Shown here in pieces: positions 40,880-55,140 of a DNA stretch of 64,000 bases. This DNA comes from Rhinopithecus roxellana (Eukaryota > Chordata > Mammalia > Primates > Cercopithecidae): the NCBI RefSeq assembly GCF_007565055.1, contig NC_044549.1, forward strand, positions 70,584,882-70,648,881. Reading direction: 5' to 3'. Under the pieces are notes generated by a model. It was not told where the DNA came from. It ran no database searches and saw nothing but the letters and a program-made list of their open reading frames with translations. Every line of letters starts with the position of its first letter. Position 1 is the stretch's first letter. Position numbers and translations under genes: made by a program.

Positions 40880-41750
40880 CATATTCAAAAGTAGAAACAA
40901 CAATATACGTTTCTCCAAAGAAGATATATAAATGGCCAACAAGTGCATAAAAATATGTTCAATGTCATTAGTCATCAGGGAAATGCAAATCAAAACCACA
41001 ATGAGATACCACTTCACACCCACTAGGATGGGTATGATATTAATAATAATAACAACAAAACAATGGAAAATAACAAATGTTGTCGAGGATGTGAAGAAGT
41101 CTGAAGCTTTTGTATATTGCCAGTGGGAATGTGAAATGATGAAACCACTATAGAAAAAAGTTTGGCAGTTCCTCAAAAAGTTAAATATGGAATTACCATA
41201 TTACCCGATGCCATTTCTAAGAGTTATATACCCAAAAGAATTGAAAACAGGAACGCAAACAAATACATGGACACGTATGTTCATAGCACTGCTCACAAGA
41301 GTCAAAAGGTGGAAATAACCTAAATGTCAATCAGTTAAATGGATAAACAAATTGTGGTATATACATACAATGAGGTATTATAGAGCCACAAAAAAATTAT
41401 TAAAGTACTGGTATATGCTACAACATGGATGAACCTCAAAAACATTATGATAAGGGAAAGAAGCCTGGCAAAAAATGTCACATGTTATATGGTTCCACGC
41501 ATATGAACTATACAGAATAAATAAATCCATAGAGACAAAATACAGACTGATGGTTGCCAAGGGATGAGGGAGGGAGAAAATGGGAATAAAATGGGTACAG
41601 GGATTTTACTTTGCAGTGATAGAAATATTTTGGAACTAACCATGGGGCAGGGGGGTTGCACAACATTGTGAATGTAATAAATGGCATAGACTGACTTGTT
41701 CACTTTAAAATGGTTACTTACATGTAGATTTTACCTCGATAATTTTTTTA
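40880..41750 (+). mobile_element. L1M 3' end
   Basis: Long collinear match to old L1 3' sequence: 'aaaccacaatgagatacc', 'gtttggcagttcctcaaaaa', 'gctacaacatggatgaacc' and 'gatggttgccaaggg'. The ORF2 tail is broken. Confidence 0.88.
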
Positions 41751-41759
41751 AGTAGATAG

Positions 41760-42890
<1,131 letters not shown>

Positions 42891-43044
42891 AGGTCATCCT
42901 CCTCTAGAACCCAATGTTATTGCCTGTCTTGGAGGCAGTTTGCAAGAGATGTCAGAAAGCTTAGAACATGCATAACTTGAGACCAAATGATTCCACTTCT
43001 AGGAGTTATCCTAAATACAATTTTTAAAATTAATTAATTAATTT

Positions 43045-43184
<140 letters not shown>

Positions 43185-43244
43185 TAATCAGGTTTTCAAA
43201 GACTAAGCTACAAGATTGGACATCCTTGTGCCATTCATAGGTAA

Positions 43245-43315
43245 AACAAAAAAGGAGGAAGAAAGGGAGGGACAGAGGGAAGGAAAGAAAAAGAAAATCA
43301 GAAAAATGGCTGAGA
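43245..43315. repeat. Purine-rich (GGAA)-like tract
   Basis: G/A only for most of about 55 bp, from 'aaaaaaggaggaag'. Confidence 0.7.
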
Positions 43316-43499
43316 AGGAGACTGGTTGAGTAACTTACAGTATATGCAAATACTGGAATGCTAATAGTCATGAAAAATTATGTTAGGAAAATAAATTTGT
43401 TATTGTTTATTTGTTGTAAAGGGAGAAAAAGTAGGCCACAAAATAGTATGTTCAGACTGGTCCCATTTTTAAAAAATAATAATATGTATGCTTCTAAAT

Positions 43500-43680
43500 G
43501 TTCTCTCTGCCTCACTTTGAACAGCTGTAAAATGAGGACAATAGTATTTAGCCTACTGAGTTGTTGTGAGGATTAAATGAGTTTCAATGTCTAAGATGCT
43601 TAGAACAATCTCTGGCACAAAGGAAGCTCCATGTCAGAGTTAGCTAAAATTAGTGTTATTATTACTATTATTTTAATAAT
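43500..43680 (+). mobile_element. MIR
   Basis: 'gtaaaatgaggacaatag', 'gttgtgaggattaaatgag' and 'aacaatctctggcacaaa'. Confidence 0.78.
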
Positions 43681-44204
43681 TGTATTGCAGTTACAGAGGA
43701 AAACGGTCTGGCAGGCAATACAATAAAATTTTAACCACCTTAGCAGGATTTAGAATTATTGGTTATTGTTTCTTTAAGATTTTTGCTTTTCTGTATTTTC
43801 CTTTTTTTTTAAATTTTATAATGAACATGTGGTATTTCTGTAATATATATCATGAAGTGCCACAAAAGGAGTGGAGTGGGGGACAAGAATGGAGTTCAAG
43901 GTTGTCATGGACATTTGCACCCAGCAGTCCGAGGGGATGATGTGGAAAGGAGAGGCAGGATGCTTTTTTGGTTTTGCCAGCTCAGCCTTGGGCAGGGCCA
44001 ACCCTACACCCTGGGAAGAAGGCAACTCCCTTAAAAGGGTGAATGGAAGATCTGGAGAAGGCTCTCCCTGCCCACATGCACATAGGAGCTTTTAACAGGG
44101 ACCTTAACAATTAGAGAGATGAAAAGGGGTTCGAAAAAGGTGCAAAGAACACTCAATAGGCTGTGAGGGTCCTGGGATGGGGGCCCTAACTCATTCACTG
44201 CAGT

Positions 44205-44465
44205 GCTCCCAGTGCCTAGCCTGAAACAAAGCTGAAATTCAGTCAATGTTTCCTGAATGAACAAGTGAATCCAGACTCTGCTGTGTGACCTTGGGAAAGT
44301 TCTTTCACCTTCCTGAATCTGTTTCCTCATCCATCAAATGGGGATATTAGTGATCTTGTAGAGACTGCTGTGAGGATGAAAAGAAATCCTAATGTAGAAT
44401 ATACAGCATCTAGCTACAATCAGGTATGTGGTAGGTGCTCAAGCATTTGTTGATTGAATGAATGA
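44205..44465 (+). mobile_element. MIR (with an L2/MIR 3' end before it)
   Basis: 'gctgtgtgaccttgggaaag', 'tcatccatcaaatggggata', ending 'gtgctcaagcatttgttgat' and GAATGAATGA. Confidence 0.75.
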
Positions 44466-44469
44466 AAGG

Positions 44470-44660
44470 AGCCTGGGCAACATAGCAAAAACTCTGTCTC
44501 TACAAATAAAAATTAAAACATTAGCCAGTCACGGTGGCAGGGACCTGTCGTCCCAGCTACTCAGGAGGCTAAGGTGAGAGGACCTTAGCCTGCAGTGAGC
44601 CATGACCATGCCACTGCACTCTAGCCTAGGTGACAGAGTGAGACCCCATCTCAAAATAAA
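44470..44660 (+). mobile_element. AluJ-like, 5'-truncated
   Basis: Starts inside the left arm at 'gagcctgggcaacatag'. Confidence 0.88.
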
Positions 44661-44749
44661 AATTTAATTCAATTTAAAAATAAAAGAAAATAAAAAAATA
44701 AATGAAAGGAAACAATGACATTTATAGGAACTTATTCACTCTAAAGTGT

Positions 44750-44812
44750 AAATATATACATATGTGTGTGGTATATATATGAGATCTCTCTGATATATAT
44801 ATATATATCAAT
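44750..44812. repeat. (TA)n-rich microsatellite
   Basis: TATA/TGTG tracts, including a 'gagatctctc' palindrome at 44781-44790. Confidence 0.8.
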
Positions 44813-44814
44813 CA

Positions 44815-44985
44815 GACTGTGTACTAAGTACTGTATTAGGCACTATACATGCATTATCTGGTGCAATCTGCATTTTCACATTTACAGAAATTGAGACTTA
44901 GTGAGATTAAGTGACTCACCCAAGGTCACACAGCAAGCAGATGGCACAGACAGGATTTAACTCAACATATGACTCAAAAGTCCTT
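44815..44985 (-). mobile_element. MIR
   Basis: 'tgtattaggcactatacatg' and 'cccaaggtcacacagcaag'. Confidence 0.78.
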
Positions 44986-44989
44986 GCTG

Positions 44990-46439
44990 AAAGAGCCCAG
45001 GATGTCAAAATGGACAGAGGCATGAAGAGGGAAGAGGGTCAGAGATAAGCTCCCCACTCTGTGCACACTGCTGAATTACCCATCAGGTAGACCTGGTGTG
45101 TGCTCAAAACACTGGGAAAGCAGCCCCAGCTCCCTTCCATTTCCCCAAAATTGGAAAATAATTTCTTTTTGATATTTCAAAGAAAAACATGGAGATCATC
45201 TTATGATTAAAATCAAGGCCTTATTGGGGTTTCTCTAAATTTATTTTAAGCTTTGTGTTTTCAGTTTGCACTTCGTATGGGGAGGAAGGATCAGAATACT
45301 CATGTCTCAGGACCTTAGGGCTTAATTGCCCTGGGGCTTAAGGCCTCTAGACCTTATCCAGCAAGGTGAGGCTAGGTCTCCAGAGTCTGAGCGGGAGGCA
45401 GCATGGACACCCACCTGGCCCCTTCTTCCCCTGGGGCTCACGTGGCAGTGTGAGGGGTATTTCTTAGGGCAGTGGCCTTGGCTCCCCTGACCCGTGGCTT
45501 CTCACGGTCTGCCTTTCAGACAAGGCGCTCACTGTCCAAGCATGTTCCAAGCCACCGGCTCAAGTCCCAGCCAGCCCAGGCCTGTTGCAATGAGTCAGCC
45601 TTTCACTGGGGAAAAACGTGGTGACTGGCCTCCAAGTCATTTTTTCCAACTTGGCCCTTGTCCTGGGCTGGGTTTGGGGAGACCTTCATTTTTCCCTTTG
45701 GGATTCGGCTGCCTATGAGGTATTCCCAAGGGTCCCTAGGAAGCAAGGGCGCTGGAATTCCTTTGGGGCAGGTTGAGTTGCTGCAATTCAGCCAAATGAG
45801 GGTCCCTCAAGGTGCCCACCTGGTCTCTCTCCACCTCTCCCTGCTCATATAAGCAAAAGTAAAGGCCACAGAGGGCAAGTTCTTATGGCCTTTACAGTTG
45901 TGCCCAATCATGGGGAGGGGGATGAGGAGAGGACTTATAAAGTCAAGTCCACCCTTGGCATCTTTCACAGGCCGTGCTAGCGCAGCAACCTCAGGTACCT
46001 GGAGCTTGAGGCACACTTGGCCTCTTGTCAACTAGTGGTGCCTTCCTGAAAGATGATGCTCCCTTGGGCCCCTTGAATTTTAAAGCAAGCACCATTACCT
46101 TCGGTGAACCCTCCTGCCCCCAGCTATATGCCAGGGTTCCGGTTTCAGAGCTGTTCACCTTACCATCCCTTCTGACTCACCTCTGGCTTCCCAGGGCTTT
46201 GTGAGGCCTCCCCTGCATGGCCAGGCTGATACAGATTCTCCCTAGGGTGACCAGGTGGGAGAGAGGAAGAGGCAATGACCATTAGTCAAAGGGTGGTGAG
46301 GGTGTGTGAGGGCAGGGGTTTAGCCCTCGTGGATCCCACAGTAAATTCATTCTCTCTGGAGGAAACATTAACCTCACTACTTCTGAGGCCCTTACTTAGA
46401 ACCTCCTATTCATTTTTGCAATTAGCAAAGATTAACCTC
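44990..46439. other. No recognisable feature
   Basis: 1.45 kb of unassigned sequence, no repeat or gene recognised. Confidence 0.5.
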
Positions 46440-47340
46440 TCAATAATTCATTCATTCAGGGCACAGTTATTTACTGGTACCTTTACATGCCAGGTACTGG
46501 GCTTTGGGGCTACAATGGTGCACAGAAGAGTCATGCTCCTGTCTTTCTGAAGCTGATAGTCTGAGAGGGACACAGATAGTAACCTGGTAATTACACAGAT
46601 AGATACCAGCAATCCAGTATCAATATGCAGGAAGAGCACAGAAGAGCAGACAACAGTGCCTGGAGTGGTCTGGGGTGCTCAGGGAAGGTTTGCCTGAGAT
46701 AGATGGGTAAGTGGGCATTGTCTCGTTGAGATGGGGGAAAAAACATCGGGGTCCTAACCCCGAGTACCTATTAGTGACCTTATTTGGAAATAGGGTTTTT
46801 ACGGAGATAATCAAGTTAACATGAGGTCATTAGGGTAGGCCCTAATCTTGACTAGTATTCTTATCAGAAGGGGAACTGTGAACACAGAGACAGACATGTG
46901 CACAGGAAGAATGTCATGTGAAGATGAAGGCAGACATCAGGGTGACGTTGGCTGCTACAAGCCATGGAATGCCGAAGATAGCGAGCAAACACCAGGAGCT
47001 AGGAGAGAAGCTTGGAACTGATGCTCCCTCACAGCCTCAAAGGAACCAAATCTGCTGACACCTTGATTTTGAATTTTTAGCTTCCAGAACTTGAGATCAT
47101 ACATTTCTGTTGTTTAATCTACCCCAATTGTGGTCTTTTGTCAAGGTAGCCCTAGCAGACAAACTCAGTGTTCCAGGCAGAGGGAACTGCACATGCAAAA
47201 GCCCTGGAAGTGAGGGGAGGGGAGGTGGGTTTGAGAAAAGAGGCCACCCTGGCTGGAATGCAGAGTCAAAAATTCCTTTATCCAGACTGATAGGGAAGCA
47301 GATCAGTGTGGGCACCTCAGGTGACTATTAAAATAGCAAT
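46440..47340 (-). mobile_element. L2, split by an MLT1 LTR
   Basis: 'aattcattcattcagggcac' and 'catgccaggtactgggc' before the LTR; 'ttccaggcagagggaactgc' after it. Confidence 0.65.
46740..47163 (+). mobile_element. MLT1-type solo LTR (ERVL-MaLR), 5' end missing
   Basis: 'gaccttatttggaaatagggt', 'catgtgaagatgaaggcaga', 'gccatggaatgccgaagat' and a late 'cttccagaacttgagatc' occur in MLT1 order. No internal viral sequence is present. Confidence 0.75.
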
Positions 47341-47489
47341 AAAAATAACCACCTTGAAGATGTGTAGAGTGTACCAGATAAGCCTGGGGAGGCAGGAAGT
47401 GACTAGAGCTGGGCAGGGGCTTCCCTGTAGGGGTAGAAGTGGAGCCTTTAACCTCAAGAGAGAGGAGAAGCTAGCAGGGTACACAGGCG

Positions 47490-47790
47490 ACCTAGAGCCT
47501 CGTTTGAGCTGTGTGACTTTGGGAAAATGGCTGTCTGTCTCTGTGCCTTAGTTCTTCAATCTCTCCCCTTATCTGGGACATTCTGTGACCATGTGACTAG
47601 CAGTGTGCTCTGTGTTGCTGTCTCCTGTGTGGTGAGCCGGTGCGAAGGAAGAGAAAAGAATGAAAATAGCATTGGACACATTGGATCTTATGGAGCTTAT
47701 AGTCTAATTGGGGAGATGACATTCATTCGGGCCACTGCACAATGAAAGTGCTAAGTGTGTGAAGTGGACAATGTCAGACATTCTGAAGGG
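47490..47790. mobile_element. MIR (+) then L2 (-) fragments
   Basis: 'gagctgtgtgactttggga' (MIR) up to about 47590, then 'cttatggagcttatagtc' (L2 reverse) from about 47670. Confidence 0.5.
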
Positions 47791-48067
47791 CTAAATTGGT
47801 GGCTTCCCTCATCGGGGGTCTCGAAGTCTAGTGGGACCCCAGATACAATTTCTATGGTGTACATCTCCACCCGCCCCACCACTCCATAATTAATAGGTCT
47901 GGGGATGGGTGGGGGTTAACACGTGACCCAAGCTGGGCCAATCAGGATCTTTCCCTGGATTTCTTAGTCAGGAGCTAAGAAAGAAAATGCAGTTTCTCTC
48001 TTGGTGGCTATGTTTGCTGCTACATAGAGAGGGCTGACGTGAGGGAATGGAGCTGACAGGCTGACCC

Positions 48068-48173
48068 AGAGAGAGACAAGAGGGAAGAAGAGAGAGAGAG
48101 GGGGAGGGAGGGAAGGAAGGTGGGAGGGGAGAGGGAGAGAGAGAGAAAGAAAAAGAGAAAGAGAGAGAGAGTA
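48068..48173. repeat. Polypurine (GA/GGGA)n tract, about 105 bp
   Basis: Almost entirely G and A on the + strand, with GAGAGA, GGGAGG and GAAAGA units. Confidence 0.92.
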
Positions 48174-48559
48174 CGAGCGAGCCCCTTGGCTTCCCTGGCC
48201 CTGCTGCATCTCTGCCTTTCCCCTGGGCTTACTGGAGATACCCTACCTGCACATTCTTCACCCTGCATTTATCAGTTTCCCCTAGGCTAGCTGGAGAGGA
48301 GTTTCTGTCCCCTACAGTCCTAGGAGTTCTGATTCACACAGGGATCCCCTGTGTCAACCTCAGCCACTGTTTATGAGTGAGGTGATGAGACCCTGCTCTT
48401 GGCCCTAGCGTGTGCTATTGTGTCAGGGACCAAGAAGCTGTCCCTGCCCTCTTAGGAAACCCTTCATGGAGCCAAAGGCCATCTTCACTCTTTACACTAC
48501 AGGAGGCGCTTAAGTCTTCACCATGCCTCTGTGAGCCTGGCTACATTTGTTTCACTTTG

Positions 48560-48680
48560 CAAACCCTGCAAGTCAGGAATTAAATCTCCCCTACCCCAGT
48601 CTTACAGGTGAGGAAACTGAGGCTCAGAGGAGGAGAAATGCCTTTGTATCTAAGTGGCAGAGCCTTTTTTGGGCCTCACG
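48560..48680 (-). mobile_element. MIR fragment
   Basis: 'cttacaggtgaggaaactga' and 'gtggcagagcc'. Confidence 0.65.
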
Positions 48681-48819
48681 GTCCTTAAGATGGTACACAT
48701 GAAACAGCAGCGCAAGCCCTGATCAGGGAGAAAGTAACCACCCTTCATTCATGAATTCACCAGTGAACGCTTCCCTACAAAAAAAGAAGAGACATTACCA
48801 AAGGTTTGTGCAGAGCCCG

Positions 48820-48940
48820 AAGTGTGAATTCAGGAAGGCAAGCACAACCTTTTATCTCTATAAGCCCAGTAATCACTATACACACAAGGTCAGGCATAAG
48901 TTAGGTGCTTAAGAGATGTTTGCTGAAAAAGAATAAGAGC
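48820..48940 (+). mobile_element. L2 3' end
   Basis: 'taagttaggtgcttaagaga' after an L2-like 'aggaaggcaagcac'. Confidence 0.5.
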
Positions 48941-48944
48941 AACA

Positions 48945-49497
<553 letters not shown>

Positions 49498-49499
49498 TG

Positions 49500-50540
49500 A
49501 ATGAATGAAAGTACATCTGCTAGCTACAGGAATACACATACACATACATTTCAGGAGAGCTTTCACTGGAGAGAGCTACAGGGTTGTGAAGCCTGGAGAA
49601 ATTTAAGCTCCAGAAAATTCTCCAAGGAAGTGGGATGCCATGAGCCTTAAATCTGTGTGGGACTTTTGAATGTGAAAAGAGATATGCACATTTAGTTCTG
49701 GAATCTCCATATACTCAAATCAACATAATAATTGCTTTGAGAGCTTTCTCTGAATGAATTGAGAGCTTTCCCTGTGCCCCACACCCTGCCTACTTATCTT
49801 TGAATCTTCCTGCCCTCTCTGTGTTAGGGTGTCAAAGGCCTGTCTAATCACTCTCCTAAACCACTCTCCCCTCATCTCCTGCAGTCCACAGGAAGGTCAG
49901 CCTCGTGGGGTGTTCTTTGCAAAGCCGCAGAATCTTCCCTTGATAATGACCAAGTTTCCAAGGCAAAAATCGACACATGCTTATGGCATCCACAGGCCCA
50001 AAGAGTTGAGGCCAGAGAGACTTTCAAAAGTCCAAGATCTGAGTTGGCCAAGATCCAGCTTGGAACAGAGCCAAGGATGCAGGTGGACAGGCCTCGGGGC
50101 AGATGACAAAGCTGGGGGAATTCTCTTTACTTGCTTTTGCTGGAGGGCTAGATTTCACTATCTCCACTGAAGATCTTGAGAGCACCCATTTCACCCTGGG
50201 GCAGGGACGGGCTGCATGTTAGCTTTGAGGCCAGGCCAACCACAAGACAAGAAAAGACACATCCCAACTTCAAAGGGCTGCGGAAGACCAGGGCAGCTGA
50301 GCAGAGCTTCATGCCCCCCAAGTGAATCTAACTGCATCAGGCTCAGGCAGGTGCAGGGTAAGATAGAGCGCTGCCTGCAGGCTCAAGGGGAATCTTAATT
50401 GCCAATGGGAGATTAGATTGGTATTTATTTTCCATCCATCTTCATCTTTTAGGAGAACAAATTCTGGGAACTTTTGGGGGAGTCCTAGGGATAAAAGTCC
50501 TTAAGGGAGAAAAATGACCCATAAAAATGCATCCTCACTC
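49500..50540. other. No recognisable feature
   Basis: Unassigned. The 113-residue frame at 49829 has no recognisable domain. Confidence 0.5.
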
Positions 50541-50544
50541 CTAG

Positions 50545-50692
50545 ACGTATTATTTTTTATATAAAAATTTCTTTCTTTATCAAAGAGAGATGAGGTCAAG
50601 CTGGTCTCCAATTCCTGGGCTCAAGCAGTCCTCCTGCCTCAGCCTTCCAAAGTGTTGGGATTACAGGTGTGAGCTGCTGCACCCTGCCCCTA
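50545..50692 (-). mobile_element. Alu monomer
   Basis: One arm ending 'gctgctgcaccctgccc'. CCTAGAC..ATTA occurs on both flanks. Confidence 0.8.
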
Positions 50693-50714
50693 GACACATT
50701 AGAACTTTAATAAG

Positions 50715-50945
50715 TTTGGAGCATTTTATTTGCTGCTGGAATTATGCTAAGCACTTCATATACATGACCTTGTTTCATCCTCAGGATACCCTAGTATAGA
50801 GATGATGACTCTCCTTATTATATGTCCCAAGGAAACAGAGGCTCAGAGACCTTCTCAATGTCGCACAGCTAATAAGTGTCAGTCAGGAGTCAAACCCAGG
50901 CCTGACTTCAAGTTCCTCGCCCTTAACCACAGGACTATGTTAGGT
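50715..50945 (-). mobile_element. MIR, near full length
   Basis: 'attatgctaagcacttcat', 'aaacagaggctcagagacc' and 'cccttaaccacaggactatg'. Confidence 0.85.
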
Positions 50946-50994
50946 CCTTTTTAGGCACACATGTTCACTAAAACCTAGATGTTTTGCTTGCATC

Positions 50995-51110
50995 TGTTTA
51001 TCCAGCAAACATGTATTAAGTACCTACTATGTGACAGGCCCTGTTTTAGATGCTGGGGATATAGTAGGGCATAAATAAAACAGACAAAAACCCCTGCTTT
51101 CAGTGAAATC
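50995..51110 (-). mobile_element. L2 fragment
   Basis: 'aagtacctactatgtgacag' and 'gatgctggggatatag'. Confidence 0.7.
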
Positions 51111-51234
51111 AAAATAACATTAAAAGGCAAAAGATTATTGTCTCCTATTTTATAGCTGAAGCAACTGAGGTAGGTATTCCTTTTCGTCTGCTTACCCCTC
51201 AGATTCATTTATTCACGTGTTTTGTTGTTATTGT

Positions 51235-51350
51235 TGCTCAGCAAATATTCCTTGATCACTTACTAGGGGTCAGGTGCTGTTCTAGGTGCTGAGGTCCCAG
51301 TGCGGATCCAAATAGATGTGGTCCCTGCCCTTGTGGAATTAGCGGTATCT
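51235..51350 (-). mobile_element. L2 fragment
   Basis: 'cagcaaatattccttgatca' and 'tgctgttctaggtgctgag'. Confidence 0.7.
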
Positions 51351-51611
51351 TCAGATTGTTCCTGTGTGTCTTCCTAACCTATAGCTGCTACTCAGGGCAC
51401 ATGAACAAGCAGTACTGACTTGTGTCCCCAGGAAGCTGATGCTGTTCCTCAGACAGGCCCAAAGCCAAAGGGGCAAGTCCAGCGGTATGCAAAACCACCA
51501 AGTCAGCACAAGTATTTGGGATCATAGGTGCCCTTTGCTCTCCCCATATAGTGATCCCTGCCCCAAGCTGTGTTAGAATGCACTCTGGGGTAAATGTTAG
51601 TAGACTCTGTG

Positions 51612-51762
51612 GGGAGTGGTGGTTCACACCTGCAATCCCAGTACTTTGGGAGGCTGAGGTGGGAGGATCAAGTGAGCCCAGGATGTCAAGGCTGCAGTGA
51701 GCCATGATCGTGCCACTGCACATGCAGCTTGGGTGACAAAGTGAGACCCCCATCTCTAAAAA
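51612..51762 (+). mobile_element. Alu with internal deletion
   Basis: The left-arm head joins directly to right-arm-like sequence, giving a 150-bp element. Confidence 0.82.
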
Positions 51763-51769
51763 GGTCAGT

Positions 51770-51910
51770 GTCTCTGGGTGTTCATTGGTTGTGTGACTTT
51801 GAGCCAGTGAAGCTCTCCAAGCTTCACTTTCCTCAGCCATAAAATGGAAATTGAAGCACTTTTCTTGTTTGAATATTTCCAAGAATGAGATGAATTCAAA
51901 TGAAATAATG
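51770..51910 (+). mobile_element. MIR
   Basis: 'ggttgtgtgactttgagcc' and 'tttcctcagccataaaatgg'. Confidence 0.75.
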
Positions 51911-52087
51911 GCTATGTGAATATTTAATTTCCTGAACCGTAGATATTATTTCAGTGTCTTCCAGGTCTTCATTTCCTATGACCACAGTGCCTCAAAACGA
52001 CTCTTATAAACTCATTCACAAAAAAGTATAAGTAACTGATGATATTTCAAGTCTTGCCTTTCCCAGGCCTAAAGACTTTCTTATAAG

Positions 52088-52128
<41 letters not shown>
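52088..52128. repeat. Pure A41 tract
   Basis: 41 consecutive A with no recognisable SINE, L1 or gene body before it. Confidence 0.9.
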
Positions 52129-52130
<2 letters not shown>

Positions 52131-52330
52131 CTATGGAAGAGAACTTTGGATTCTGGCCAAATAGAGTAACAGGTACCAGATTTACCCTCCCATCTGAAAC
52201 AATTAAAAAGTACCTTAACTCTGTCCTAGACAAAGTTCAATGGCTTTTAGAAGAGTACAAACATATCCAATGTCCAACAAGATAAAGTTCCCAATGTCTA
52301 CCATCTAATCAAAAGAATTCCCAGTGGAAG
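52129..52330 (+). mobile_element. Possible HAL1/L1M fragment
   Basis: 'catctgaaacaattaaaaag' and 'caatgtccaacaagataaag' resemble old L1/HAL1 5' regions. Weak. Confidence 0.35.
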
Positions 52331-52349
52331 TGCCTTGGACTGGAAGATG

Positions 52350-52475
52350 AGCTCCCTGAGGCCAGAGATTTTTATCTGTTTCATTCTCTGCTGTATCTTC
52401 AGTTCCTAGAAGAGTGTCTGGCACATAGTAGGCATGCAATAATGATTCGTTGGATAATGAATGAATGAATCGGGG
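52350..52475 (+). mobile_element. L2 3' end
   Basis: 'gtctggcacatagtaggcat' then GAATGAATGAAT. Confidence 0.75.
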
Positions 52476-53159
52476 TGTCAGACATCAGTGAGGATAATGG
52501 GAGGTGCTAATCTGTGCAGGGGTCTCTCCCAAAACCCCAGAAATCACCTGGCACTTAAGGCCTGCCTAACTGATAAATTCCTCAAGTCAGCCCAAGCATG
52601 GCAGCTCAAGCATGGAGGATGAGACCCTCTAAAGAGTGACAGCCTTTAGGGGAGAGACACATCTACACGCCCTGTCACGAGCCCTGTCATCACCTCGGGA
52701 GGAAAAGGAAAGCTTGTTACTCATTGATAACCATCACTGCGAACGACTCCTCCACACGGCACCCCTCCCCTCCCCACCCCCTACCTTCCAGCCCTGGCCT
52801 GTTTACTGGAAGATGCGACCCTGTTTTTTACATCCTGAGCGATGACAGATTTCATCACTGGCTTAAGGCAAGACAGAGAAGCTGGGTGTCAGGCCCTGGT
52901 GATAAGTCATGTCAGATTTTGGGTGGTTGTGGTAGTGGTGGTGGGGGCAACTGTAGCCGTTACCACACAGGTTTATGCCTCGATCTGCTCATTCATTTGT
53001 TAATCCTTTTATTGCGTACATATTAATTTGGGTCAGGCCTTGTGCGTGGGGGCTCCAGACACAAGACAAAAATGACAAAAATGAAAATGACGGTGATTAA
53101 AACGAATTGCAAAAGCCACCATTTTCTGAATGATTCCTTCAGAAGGCAACATGCTGGTG
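52476..53159. other. Mostly unassigned
   Basis: A short L2-like reverse segment near 52975-53080. Otherwise nothing recognisable. Confidence 0.4.
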
Positions 53160-53335
53160 TGGCTAGAAACGTCATTCTGAGCAAGACACCCAGGTTCCTA
53201 GTCTTAGCTCTGCTTTTTCATAGCAGTGTGACTCTGGGCAAGGTACCTAACCTCTCTGAGCCTCTATGTTCTCATCTCTAAAATGGGGCAGTTGTGATTA
53301 AATGAGTTAACCCAGTTAAAGCGTGTAGAACACTA
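53160..53335 (+). mobile_element. MIR
   Basis: 'gtgtgactctgggcaaggta' and 'tctaaaatggggcagttg'. Confidence 0.82.
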
Positions 53336-53389
53336 TTCACTATTTCTTTGCTTGAAATCATATTAAATACTTTACAGCCTCAGTCAGAA

Positions 53390-53605
53390 GAGGGGAATTG
53401 TATCATGGTTAAGAGCTCTGAGTTGGAACTTGGACACCCACTTACTGTGTGACTTTGAGCAGGTAACTTACCTTCTCTGAACCTCAGTTGCCTCATCTGG
53501 GAAGTGATGCAAAGTAAATTCCACAAGGGTAGGGAATTCTGTTTTGTGCACTCCTATCTCTACAGTGCCTTAAACAGCACATGGCCAATAGTAGATGCTA
53601 ATGCA
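53390..53605 (+). mobile_element. MIR with L2-like end
   Basis: 'catggttaagagctctgag' and 'gtgtgactttgagcaggtaa', then 'acagcacatggccaatagta'. Confidence 0.78.
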
Positions 53606-53627
53606 GTAACTAGGACCAGTTATATAA

Positions 53628-53983
<356 letters not shown>

Positions 53984-54016
53984 AGGGCCCTTGTTTTAAA
54001 AATTATTAAGAATTTT

Positions 54017-54311
54017 GGGTCAGGTGTGGTGGCTCATGCCTGTAATCCTAGCACTTTGGGAGGCCGAGGCAGGCGGATCACAAGGTCAGGAGTTCGAGAC
54101 CAGCCTGGCCAACATGGTGAAACCCCGTCTCTACTAAAAATACAAAAATTAGCTGGGTGTGGTGGCAGGCACCTGTAGTCCCAGCTACTTGGGAGGCTAG
54201 GGCAGGAGAATTGCTTGAACCCAGGAGGCAGAGGTTGCAGTGAGCCAAGATATGCCACCGTACTCCAGCCTGGGCAACAGAGTGAGACTCCATCTCAAAA
54301 AAAAAAAAAAA
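54017..54311 (+). mobile_element. AluS/Y-like
   Basis: AAAATTATTAAGAATTT on both flanks (about 53998 and 54309). Confidence 0.94.
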
Positions 54312-54327
54312 ATTATTAAGAATTTCG

Positions 54328-54614
<287 letters not shown>

Positions 54615-54754
54615 GAAGAATTTCAAGACAGCATTGGTGGAGAATTAAACCAAGTGTGGGGCCCTTCTAAGTGTGGGGTGGCCCTCTGTGACTGCAGAGG
54701 CCACATGCCCATGAAGCTGGCTCTGATCACAATACTTCCCAATATTGTTGTTAT

Positions 54755-55140
54755 GACGAGAAAGGGAAAGTGAGTTAAAGTGTATAGGGCAAGTGGCACA
54801 TACCTGGCCCAGAGTAGACTCTCAATGCTAACTGATATTACTCTTATCATATTTAATGTTCACTGACAGCCCTGTGAGAACAGATAGGTGTTATCCCACC
54901 TCACAGGTGAGGGATTAAATGACTTGCTCAGGCTGGGCACAGTGACTCACGCTTGTAATCTCAGCACTTTGGGAGGCAGAGGTAGGAGGATTGCTTGACC
55001 CCAGAAGTTCGAGACCAGCCTGGGCAATATAGCAAGACCCCACCTCTACCAAATCAAACCAAACAAAATAAAACCCAACTTGCTCACTGCCCTAGTGTTT
55101 ATGGGAGGTAGAGGCAGGATTTGAACCCAGGTCGGCTGAT
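54755..55140. mobile_element. MIR (+) end then MIR (-), the latter split by an Alu monomer
   Basis: 'agagtagactctcaatgcta' is a MIR end. 'acaggtgagggattaaatga' and, beyond the insertion, 'aggatttgaacccaggtcgg' are the reverse MIR. Confidence 0.65.
54932..55075 (+). mobile_element. Free left Alu monomer (FLAM)
   Basis: ACTTGCTCA on both sides (54922 and 55079). Single arm with an AAAC-rich tail. Confidence 0.82.
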
